Of a stretch of DNA of 64,000 bases, positions 55,156-64,000 are shown in pieces. The stretch spans positions 102,749,263 to 102,813,262 of the forward strand of contig JARDYH010000007.1 of assembly GCA_029215795.1 (NCBI GenBank), written 5' to 3'. How positions within the stretch are numbered: position 1 is the stretch's first letter; each line of letters begins with the position of its first letter. The stretch is from Anniella stebbinsi. Its lineage: Eukaryota > Chordata > Lepidosauria > Squamata > Anniellidae. Under the pieces are notes generated by a model that was not told the origin of the DNA, ran no database searches, and saw only the letters and a list, made by a program, of their open reading frames with translations. The position numbers and the translations under genes were made by a program.

Positions 55156-57199
55156 TAGGGGTGTGCATCGGATCGGATCCGATCCACGATCCGAATCCGA
55201 TCCGCCCCAAAATCGGGAAAATCCGATCCGATCCGATCCAATCAACCTCCGATCCGATCCGATCCGACGAGGTCCGATCCGGATCGGACGCCATTTTGAA
55301 TGCTTTTTCCCATAGCCAAGTATTGTTTTACAAAAACGCCTATAACTTTTTCATTTTTAAAAATAGAAGGATGAAACTTGGGCACATTATACACTGGTTA
55401 GGGACAGTTATCTGTGAGAAATTTCGGAAAGATTGGTGCATGCGTTTTGTGGCAATTAATTTTTGAAACAATGAGGAAAGAAACACCTATAACTTTGTCA
55501 TTTTTAAAGTTACACACATGAAACTTTGCCACATTGTAGGTGGTACCTTGGGACCTACGTGTGTGAAATTTCAGAAACGTAGGTGCTTGTCTTGTGTGGC
55601 AATTAATTTTTAGAAAAATGGGTAGTAATGGGGTAAATACATTTACGCCTCCCATTTTTTATTTTTGAAGATACAAACAGGAAACTTGGGCACATTACAG
55701 GTACCCCTTGCCTTGATATGTGTGTGAAATTTCAGAAACATTGGCACTTGCCTTGTGTGGCAATTAATTTTTGAAACAATGAGGAAAGAAACACCTATAA
55801 CTTTGTCATTTTTAAAGTTACACACATGAAACTTTGCCACATTGTAGGTGGTACCTTGGGACCTATGTGTGTGAAATTTCAGAAACATAGGTGCTTGCCT
55901 TGTGTGGCAATTAATTTTTTAATAAATACCCAGGAATGCCTATAACTTTGTCATTTGTAAAGTTACACACATGAAACTTTGCCACATTGTAGGCGGTACC
56001 TTGGGACCTATGTGTGTGAAATTTCAGAAACGTAGGTGCTTGTATTGTGTGGCAATTAATTTTTGAAACAATGAGGGATTCATTGGACAGCACTTGCCCA
56101 TAGGGATTCATTGGACAGTACTTTTCCATAGGGAATCATTGGACAGTACTTGCCCATAGGAAATCATTGGAAAGCACTTGCCCATAGGAAATCATTGGAA
56201 AGCACTTTCCCATTGAGAAATACAGTTATGCCTCCCACTTTTTTATTTTTGAAGATACAAACAGGAAACTTGGGCACATTGTAGACTGGTTAGGGATAGT
56301 TATCTGTGAGAAATTTCAGAAAGATTGGTGCATGCGTTTTGTGGCAATTAATTTTTTAATAAATACCCAGGAATGCCTATAACTTTGTCATTTTTAAAGT
56401 TCCATACATGAAACTTTGCCACATTGTAGGTGGTACCTTGGGACCTATGTGTGTAAAATTTCAAAAACGTAGGTGCTTGCCTTGTATGGCAATTAATTTT
56501 AGAAAAATGGGTAGTAGTGGGGTAAATACATTTACGCCTCCCATTTTTTTATTTTTAAAGATACAAACAGGAAACATGGGCACATTACAGGGAATACTTC
56601 ACTTGATATGTGTGTAAAATTTCAGAATGATAGGTCCAGGCATGTGGTGGCTACGAATTTTTTAGATTAAAAGTTATAAACGTTTTTCCACAGAGGCTGA
56701 GGCTGTTAATTGCACCCTCCCGCCTCCCGGGAAGAAGAAGGAAACACTTTCTCTCATCTCTTTGATCGTTGCACGCTTGGCTGCAACTGAGCTAGTATCC
56801 ATTACAAAAGGAGAAACAAAGTAGCACTTGGCTCGTGTCTGCTTTGATACTTTCACTCAAGCAGAACGGCTGAGCCTAGGATCACTCTCTCTCTCGCTAG
56901 GATCGTTACAGGAGAAATTTTCTACAGTCTTCAAAGTGGTGTGTGCAGACACTTTGCCACCACATGCCTGGACCTATCATTCTGAAATTCTATCTTTAAA
57001 AATGAAAAAGTTATAGGCGTTTTTGTAAAACAATACTTGGCTATGGGAAAAAGCATTCAAAATGGCGTCTGATCCAGATCGGACATCCGGTCCGATCCGA
57101 TCCGACCATCCTCCGATCCGATCCGATCCGATCCGACCCCCCAGGTCCGATTCCGATCCGCTATCCGATCCGATCCGGGGGGGTCAGTGCACATCCCTA
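55156..57199. mobile_element. hAT-type element (2,044 bp) with GATCCG-rich long inverted ends
   Basis: Ends TAGGGGTGTGCAT and GTGCACATCCCTA are flanked by an exact 8-bp duplication, GTTTTTAT (55148-55155 and 57200-57207). The inverted ends run about 200 bp: GATCCG units, then CGCCATTTTGAATGCTTTTT and CCATAGCCAAGTATTG, with the mirror at 56985-57070. The interior is a set of ~140-bp repeats. No transposase is seen. Confidence 0.9.
55330..56670 (+). repeat. Imperfect ~140-bp repeats inside the hAT-type element
   Basis: About eight diverged units contain CCTATAACTTTGTCATTTTT, ACACATGAAACTTTGCCACA, TGTGTGAAATTTCAGAAACG and GTGTGGCAATTAATTTTT. Spacing varies. 56080-56220 adds a short CATTGGACAGTACTTGCCCA repeat. 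Confidence 0.75.
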
Positions 57200-57340
57200 G
57201 TTTTTATACTGTCGTTTTATATTTTAAATGGTTTTCATGGTTTTAATTTTTGTAAACCACCAGGAGAGCGGGTGGTTTTGTAAACCACCCGGGCAGTATA
57301 AAAATGCAGTAAATAAATAAATAATAAATAAATAAATATT

Positions 57341-57826
57341 GTGTCTTGTGCTCTGCCACCCAGAATCCACCTTGCCTAAAGTAGAATCTCCTCTAGAGAA
57401 GCAGAGGGAATAAAGAGTTGTGGAAATAACTGGGAACTCAAGAAGCTGTTTTGGAGAGATGTTGAAAAAGTGGGAACAAAAAGGTGAGCACAGAGGAACT
57501 TCTCGTAGACAGGGCTCCAATCCTACATACACTTAACTGGGAGTAAATCCCATTGAATTCATTTCTGAATAAATATGTTTAGGATTATACAGGAAATTTG
57601 GTGAAATCCTGAACATTTCCCTGTTACCTGAGGCAGAGCAGCAAATGGCGCCTTTCCTTTCCAAACCCAGTCAAGTTATTTTTGGCTCCTGAGGCTGCGA
57701 GCACCTCTCCCATTCCATGGCAGTGTAAATTCAATAATATGTAATAAATAACGAATAATTTGCTGATTTTTCATGATGTCTCAAATCAGCTACCTCAGGC
57801 TCTAAAACGTGTGTGTGTGTGTGTGT
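57341..57826. other. No gene recognised; short palindromic repeat
   Basis: 57512-57592 is a diverged copy of the AATCCTATACATG-type repeat (minus orientation). A GT microsatellite ends at 57827. Otherwise nothing is recognised. Confidence 0.4.
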
Positions 57827-58181
57827 GGTCCCCTCTACAAGGATTCGCTTTTGCGCCTGGTTAGGTGATTATGCGCATAATCGCAGAAGCGCATTTACGC
57901 CTAATACCTCTGCACGAGAGGCCACGAGAGGCGGCGAAGCGCATTAAGGGATGACCAAAATGCGCTTTACAAGTAGTTAATGCGCATAAGCGCTTGTTCA
58001 CATAGTCAAAATGCGCTTTAACAGCCGGGGCAAAATAAAACTCGCTGTTTAACGCGCATTCAATAATGCGCATAATCGGAGGGATAGCGCGCCTCTACGC
58101 CCGATTTGCGCTCCGTTCTTGTAGAGGTAAATTTTTTAATGCGCCTTGAAAGAGCTTTAAATGCCTCTTGTAGAGGCAGCC
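57827..58181 (-). mobile_element. GCGCATTA MITE, copy 6
   Basis: A 355-bp copy in reverse orientation: GGTCCCCTCTACAAGGATT to CTTGTAGAGGCAGCC. It is inserted at or next to a GT microsatellite, so the target duplication cannot be read. Confidence 0.75.
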
Positions 58182-59432
58182 CCAGTGTGTGTTGTCTTTA
58201 AAGGACCCTGTCGACACCCCTTTTTGTAAAAAGGAATATATGGATGGGAGAGGAGGGCATTTGATTTCAGGGGGAAAAAACTCAGGCAGAAAGTCTAGGC
58301 AGCAGGAGAGGAAGCACCTGTGGGCAAATAGCCAGCGAATCCATGGGGCTCAGATGCAACAGAGATGATCAGGGTTACTATACCTTTATTTCAGCAAGTG
58401 CCATTTTTCTCCAGTCACATGAAAAGCAACAGCTTTCAAAATAACTTTTTGTACAGTCAACTCCTGTCCATGAAAGCTTATTATGCCACAGTCAATTTTT
58501 GAGGGCTCGTATTAAGGCAGATGATGGCAATTGGGGCAACGCTAAAGATCCTGGGCACAGCTCAAAAAAGATCTGGGGCAATGCCCAGGTGACTCTTCCT
58601 AATACTGCCCATGGGCCAGTCTACTTGAGCCCTCCCCCACCGCATCAGTGTAATGCCTGGTTCACTTGCACAGCACTGAGCACATTTCCCAACCCAGCCT
58701 CTTCATGCTATTTATGCCTTTATATCCTGGATTTAGGCAGGTGAGTTTTATCACAGTATTTTTTTCTGGCTTGCAGTTTCCGTGTGGCACAAATTCTGTT
58801 GTGTGCTAATGTTATTTATCCTGGTGGCTTCAGACTACAGAACTGCTTCAGCAACCTTTCTTCCTGCCTCCACCTTTCACCTTCCGGTGGTGGTGGTGGG
58901 TAGCTCTGTGAGAAGGAAGTAGAGGTTTGTCCTTCATTTGCTGACCATCTTTGGAAAAGCATTTTCAGCCATTTCATTAAAAAAACAACCAGTTGTTGCC
59001 AGTGCGCACCCGCAGAGCCCTGTATCTATGAACAACACATTTTTTTCTTATTAAATTGTTCCTGTGTAGGTATAGAGCTTTGCAGGTGCACATTGGGGAA
59101 ACATATTTTAAATAAATAAAAGGAAGACCATGTGCCTTTGCGGTCACACAAGCAAAACAGCTGCAGCTTGGAGAAGGGCAGTGATCAACGTTTCTTAACA
59201 GCTTTCCTGCCACTGTCCCCATGAAGGATTTCCTTCATGGACAAACCCTCAATTTTCATGGGATAACCAAGACCTTGGTTATCCTGATTTTACCCAAGGT
59301 CCCAGGATGATCCCGAGGACTGCGGGCAGTGTGGGCGCCTGTCCCAGCTTCTTGCCTCCTCCCTGCGAGTAGCAGGGCTCAGCAAGAGGGAAGGAAAAAG
59401 TTTAGAATGTCTTTTTCAAGGCTTCCCCATGA
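58182..59432. other. No gene recognised
   Basis: No supported coding region or element. 59425-59432 is a target duplication. Confidence 0.4.
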
Positions 59433-59752
59433 TAGGGTGACCAGATAAAATCCAGGTCAGGGCTCATGTAACTTTAACAGTTGTAGAGATAAGGGAATTT
59501 CAGCCAGAGTCATTTGTATGCAATTAGTTCCTGGTGATATTCCCTCTTCATCACAACAGTTAAAGGTGCAGGCACTATACTAGAGTGATCATATACAAAA
59601 GAAGGCAGGGCCCCTGCAACTTTAACTGTTGTGATGAAGAGGGAATATCACCAGGAACTAATTGCATACAAATGACACTGGCTGAAATTCCCTTTTCTCT
59701 ACAACTGTTAAAGTTACATGAGCCCTAACCTGGATTTTATCTGGTCACCCTA
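59433..59752. mobile_element. 320-bp palindromic hAT MITE, copy 3
   Basis: Ends TAGGGTGACCAGATAAAATC and GATTTTATCTGGTCACCCTA. Exact 8-bp duplication CCCCATGA (59425-59432 and 59753-59760). The two halves fold on each other along nearly the full length. Confidence 0.92.
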
Positions 59753-61106
59753 CCCCATGATCTCCCTTTTCATTTCCTTCCCTGAAAAAATGACTAGCTG
59801 TCAACATGATATGTATGTCTATTCAGATGTAAATCACATTGATGTCAATGGTGTTTACTCCTGGGTAAGAGGGACTCCAAGCAGGGCAAGAGGAAACTGC
59901 TTGAGGACATAGCACTAGGGCTGTTGCCTGGAGCAACTTAAAATAAAACTCGGATGACAGGAGGAGGGTGCAATTGAGTTTTATTGGAAATACAGCGCTG
60001 TGGCTATTCCCCGAGCCTCCTGGCTAAAATTCAGGGAATCCGCCCCGAGTCTACTAAACAAAAGCTTTTTACTCTCTAGCATCAAAAAAAGAACTCCCCC
60101 TCGGTGACGTAGGCAAACTGGAGCTTTTTACAACACAGAACAGGAGACATGGGAGTGAAAAAGATAACACTTGGCCGTTTTACAAGAGCAGATACCGAAA
60201 GCAAGGTCAGCCTATGCATGCAAGAGATACAACAAACAGGCCCCTTTGGCAGGCGAGAACAAAGCATTCCTAAACCTATGTTTCACCCATAAACTAAGGT
60301 ACTTGATGCCTCAATGTAAATCATTGTTCTCAGATCACCGGTACTTGATGGCATTTGGCCTTTTTTCTCTGGGGGAATCTCAAGGATTTACATAAGATTG
60401 TATCTGGTTAATTTACAACCCAATTTGGAGAGGAAAGAAGCAAATCTTCATTTTAAATTCCATGTCACAGGGCTTGTATGGGAAAGGGGCATATTGGTTT
60501 TTGTGTTGGTTTTTGCAGAAGGGGTTGGAGAATGGGTCTTTGTTGGAGAAGGAGAGAGAAGTAGAGGTGGACTTCATGCAGTCACTGTGCTAATACACCT
60601 GTTTCCTCTGCTTAAAGTAATGTGGTGATTTGTTGGTGTCTGTGCAGGAATCCATTTTTTAAAGCCCTCACACAGCAGTGCTCACCTGACAACCAACCCT
60701 TCCACTTCTAACAGAATGCAAGTACTACCAAGCGACAGGTGCCATGACTGTGTGTTACAAAGTGCCGTAGCTCTGCTCCCAGGACCTTTCATTCAAATGC
60801 CTCTTTCTTCTCCTGCAATTGCAACACCATGCATTGGTTGCATAGAACTCGATCGCATTCTAAGCATAGCAGAGGCGGCACTGTTTTCATTAATGTGTGT
60901 ACCCACTGTGCAGCAATTTCATTTAGGAAAAGCACTAGCCCAGCAGTGCCTCACCAACGAAAGGGGATTTGATGTAGATCCTTCCTATTTTCCCCTCAAC
61001 GTTTCATTTTCCCCTAAACTACCCTTATAATGGTTTTTTGTTTTGTTTTTAAATGTTTGGGTGATTGCAGCTTCCATGCAGTACCAAGTCATGCTTGTCC
61101 CAACAT
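59753..61106. other. No gene recognised
   Basis: I see no supported gene. 59818-59872 may be a diverged copy of the short palindromic repeat. Confidence 0.4.
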
Positions 61107-61487
61107 GGGGCTTTTCTATATTAGGCTTTTAACCCACACCTTTACTAAGGCTTCTGCTTTTGAATTCTTTTTCAGGTTTTGGATCTGTTCCTTTATATGC
61201 GCTTCTTTCCGTGTTGTTCTTTCTTTGCCTTTCTATATGGTCCATTACACAATCAGCCGATGGGGCTGTGGTATAGCAGAATTGTGCAAATACGTGAGGC
61301 TTCTATAACACCATTCAGAAAAAATAATAGATTTTCCTCATTAGAAAAAACTCAAAAACAAAATGCGATAATAGTTGCAAAGCACCAGAGAGGCTCTGAA
61401 GGATGATGACATTGTGTAAAGCACCCACAAACTACCAAGAGTGAATAATCATGAGCACACAATAAAAGCCTCATATAGAAAGGCCCC
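61107..61487. repeat. hAT-like MITE with GGGGCTTTTCTATAT ends
   Basis: GGGGCTTTTCTATATTAGGC and its inverse GCCTCATATAGAAAGGCCCC bound 381 bp. The right end, read inward, matches the start of the MITEs at 13515 and 29290. No clear 8-bp duplication was found. Confidence 0.6.
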
Positions 61488-61509
61488 AAGTGGTATTATC
61501 TTACCAGCA

Positions 61510-62032
61510 GGAGTGACTTAAAATCGCTCCACTGGCTGCCAATTAGTTTCCGGGCGAAGTATAAAGTGTTGGTCATTACCTTTAAAGCCCTACATGGTTT
61601 GGGTCCAGGTTACCTGCGGGATCGCCTTCTCCCGTACAATCCGCCCCGCACGCTCAGGTCCTCTGGGAAGAACTTACTGCGGTCGGCCAAGACTAGGCTG
61701 ACAACTGTTACCCAGAGGACCTTCTCTTCTGCCGCTCCCAGACTGTGGAATGACCTGCCGGAGGAGACTCGTCAACTTAACAGTCTTTTAGAATTTAAGA
61801 AAGCTATAAAGACTGTTCTCTTCCGGCAGGCATATCCAGTGTAATTTTTAGAATGTTTTTAGGATGTTTTAGGATGTTTTAATGATGTTTTAGGATGTTT
61901 TAATGCAGTTTTAATAATATTTGTCATGTTTTAATTAGTTTTATGTATTTTATCATGCTGTTGTTCCCCGCCTCGATCTAGATGGAGAGGCGGGTAAGAA
62001 ATAAATCGTTATTATTATTATATTATTATTAA
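61510..62032 (+). mobile_element. L2 LINE 3' end, best-preserved copy
   Basis: It runs from the C-terminal coding part (61510) through TTTTAGGATGTTTTAATG repeats, the tail core TTCCCCGCCTCGATCTAGAT and a (TTA)n end. The 3' tail is the reference for the fragments at 3271, 47995 and 53689. Confidence 0.85.
61566..61844 (+). pseudogene. L2 ORF2 C-terminal fragment (92 codons)
   Basis: An open frame with FKALHGLGPGYLRDRLLPYN, RTLRSSGKNLL, RTFSSAAPRLWNDLPEETRQ and FKKAIKTVLFRQAYP. This order is the standard end of L2-clade LINE polyproteins, after the reverse transcriptase. The upstream part is missing, so it is a 5'-truncated copy that is still fairly intact. It was probably never expressed on its own. 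Confidence 0.75.
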
Positions 62033-62176
62033 AGCTGTAAAACCTGTTTTGCAACATTTTTTCTCCCCCTCTCCATCTTTCTCTTTCTCTTCCTTTCCTT
62101 TCCCTGCTCAAATGGATTTTGATGGGTTTTGCAGGCAGGAAATCCATAGAGTTTTAAAGGCTATTTTACACTAGAC

Positions 62177-62496
62177 TAGGGTGACCAGATAAAATCCAGG
62201 TCAGGGCTCATATAACTTTAACAATTGTAGAGAAAAGGGAATTTCAGCCAGTGTCATTTGTATGCAATTAGTTCCTGGTGATATTCCCTCTTCATCAAAA
62301 CAGTTGAAGTTGCAGGGGCCCTGCCTTCTTTTGTATATGGTCACTCTAGTATAGTGCCTGCACCTTTAACTGTTGTGATGAAGAGGGAATATCACCAGGA
62401 ACTAATTGCATACAAATGACACTGGCTGAAATTCCCTTTTCTCTACAACTGTTAAAGTTACATGAGCCCTGACCTGGATTTTATCTGGTCAGCCTA
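62177..62496. mobile_element. 320-bp palindromic hAT MITE, copy 4
   Basis: Ends TAGGGTGACCAGATAAAATC and GATTTTATCTGGTCAGCCTA. Exact 8-bp duplication CACTAGAC (62169-62176 and 62497-62504). It is oppositely oriented to copy 3 at its internal end-like motif. Confidence 0.92.
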
Positions 62497-62584
62497 CACT
62501 AGACGCCTACACAGCTGTGAATAACTAACTATGCAATTTATTTTGAAATCTGCATTCTTGCACAGCTGCAAAGGTGCACATGTA

Positions 62585-64000
62585 GGGTGACCAGACGTCC
62601 GGATCCCCCCGGACATGCCCGGAAAAGGGGGCCAAATTTGAGTCCGGGGGGGAAATTTCAAAATATCCCCCAAAGTCCGAAAAATTGGGCCTCTCCCGTG
62701 CCATCCGGGCCTTGATCTTGGCTAGCGCGATTGCGCTGGCCAAGAACAAGGCCCAGATCGGCCGGGGAAGAGGCTGGAACGACGCACACCCACACTTCCG
62801 GGTGCGCGTCGTTCCAGCCTCCTCCCCTCCGACATCCGGGCCTTGTTCTTGGCTAGCGCGATTGCGCTGGCCAAGAACAAGGCCCAGATTGGCCGGGGAA
62901 GAGGCTGGAACGACGCACACCCGCACTTCCGGGTGCGCGTCGTTCCAGCTTCCTCCCCTCCGACATCCGGGCCTTGTTCTTGGCTAGCGCGATTGCGCTG
63001 GCCAAGAACAAGGCCCAGATCGGCCGGGGAAGAGGCTGGAACGACGCACACCCGCACTTCCGGGTGCGCGTCGTTCCAGCCTCCTCCCCTCCGACATCCG
63101 GGCCTTGTTCTTGGCTAGCGCGATTGCGCTGGCCAAGAACAAGGCCCAGATCGGCTGGGGAAGAGGCTGGAACGATGCACACCCGCACTTCCGGGTGCGC
63201 GTCGTTCCAGCCTCCTCCCCTCCGACATCCGGGCCTTGTTCTTGGCTAGCGCGATTGCGCTGGCCAAGAACAAGGCCCAGATCGGCCGGGGAAGAGGCTG
63301 GAACGACGCACACCCGCACTTCCGGGTGCGCGTCGTTCCAGCCTCCTCCCCTCCGACATCCGGGCCTTGTTCTTGGCTAGCGCGATTGCGCTGGCCAAGA
63401 ACAAGGCCCAGATCGGCCGGGGAAGAGGCTGGAACGACGCACACCCGCACTTCCGGGTGCGCGTCGTTCCAGCCTCCTCCCCTCCGACATCCGGGCCTTG
63501 TTCTTGGCTAGCGCGATTGCGCTGGCCAAGAACAAGGCCCAGATCGGCCGGGGAAGAGGCTGGAACGACGCACACCCGCACTTCCGGGTGCGCGTCGTTC
63601 CAGCCTCCTCCCCTCCGACATCCGGGCCTTGTTCTTGGCTAGCGCGATTGCGCTGGCCAAGAACAAGGCCCAGATCGGCCGGGGAAGAGGCTGGAACGAC
63701 ACACACCCGCACTTCCGGGTGCGCGTCGTTCCAGCTTCCTCCCCTCTGACATCCGGGCCTTGTTCTTGGCTAGCGCGATTGCGCTGGCCAAGAACAAGGC
63801 CCAGATCGGCCGGGGAAGAGGCTGGAACGACGCACACCCGCACTTCCGGGTGCGCGTCGTTCCAGCCTCCTCCCCTCCGACATCCGGGCCTTGTTCTTGG
63901 CTAGCGCGATTGCGCTGGCCAAGAACAAGGCCCAGATCGGCTGGGGAAGAGGCTGGAACGACGCACACCCGCACTTCCGGGTGCGCGTCGTTCCAGCCTC
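62585..64000 (+). mobile_element. hAT-like element, left end, filled by a tandem array (runs off window)
   Basis: It begins TAGGGTGACCAGACGTCCGG, followed by CCCCCCGGACATGCCC, a terminal design different from the 320-bp MITEs after the first 13 bases. From about 62703 it becomes a 131-bp tandem array. The right end is outside the window, so the target duplication cannot be checked. Confidence 0.6.
62703..64000. repeat. 131-bp GC-rich tandem array, about 10 units
   Basis: Unit starts recur at about 62703, 62834, 62965, 63096 and every 131 bp to 63882. Each unit has two dyads: one centred on GCTAGCGCGATTGCGCTGGC, with arms around CCTTGTTCTTGG and CCAAGAACAAGG; and one with arms around GGCTGGAACGACGC and GCGTCGTTCCAGCC. 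Units are nearly identical. Short open frames of 91 and 111 codons on both strands are by-products of the repeat. Confidence 0.93.

Larger units (their letters stand above)
54870..57340 (+). mobile_element. LINE 3' end (L2/CR1 clade), split by a hAT-type element
   Basis: Part one (54870-55155) includes AGGGCCTTCTCTGCTGTAGC and CCCCAGCTGTGGAATGAGTT, a LINE C-terminal signature, then T-rich 3' UTR. Part two (57200-57340) has TTTTTGTAAACCACC ... GGCAGTATAAAAATGCAGTA and an (AAAT)n tail. The insertion duplicated GTTTTTAT. Confidence 0.7.

Noticed and set aside
62703..64000. A regular array resembling a CRISPR locus, and repeated 91/111-codon frames
   Set aside because: The whole 131-bp unit repeats with no variable spacers. 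The frames appear on both strands only because of the repeat, and the context is vertebrate.

Overview
This window is vertebrate nuclear DNA, most likely from a squamate reptile (lizard or snake). It has one spliced vertebrate gene in a landscape of CR1, L2 and L1 LINEs, tRNA-headed SINEs, a MIR-like SINE, hAT and PIF/Harbinger DNA transposons, MITEs and solo LTRs. The squamate assignment is an inference from the repeat mix, not from a database match.

The only host gene I can support is GPR162, an orphan class-A-like GPCR, on the minus strand. Four coding exons (38054-37188, 33446-33257, 30658-30507, 22921-22400) join in phase through GT/AG introns to a 576-residue product. A CpG island at about 41.6-42.8 kb lies about 3.5 kb upstream of the start codon and contains a minus-strand splice donor consensus, so it is the likely promoter and non-coding first exon. 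I see no trace of the mammalian neighbours (CD4, P3H3).

Region by region: 1-6127 is an autonomous PIF/Harbinger element (transposase and Myb/SANT genes, minus strand) broken by a hAT element, an L2 tail, a 770-bp solo LTR and an L1 3' end. 6128-9812 is a CR1 LINE split by a 2.7-kb hAT element with an 8-bp target duplication. 9.8-14.6 kb holds MITEs in otherwise unrecognised sequence. 14653-21220 is a full-length-type L1 insertion with a 16-bp target duplication. Its interior is inverted, and it carries a near-identical inverted copy of 4654-6218. 22.4-38 kb is GPR162 with transposon-filled introns, including an 867-bp hAT element at 26900. 41.6-42.8 kb is the CpG island. 43-50 kb has more MITEs and L2 pieces. 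50496-52895 is a non-autonomous Harbinger containing a hAT MITE that contains a solo LTR. 55156-57199 is a long hAT-type element with GATCCG-rich ends. 62590-64000 is a hAT-like left end running into a 131-bp tandem array that continues past the window.

The observations most worth a second look are: an open reading frame starting at nucleotide 5 of two unrelated-looking solo LTRs and sharing a basic C-terminal motif; the L1 inversion with a templated insertion copied from about 13.4 kb away; the 131-bp double-hairpin satellite in a transposon; and two inverted GCGCATTA MITEs that look like one composite element.
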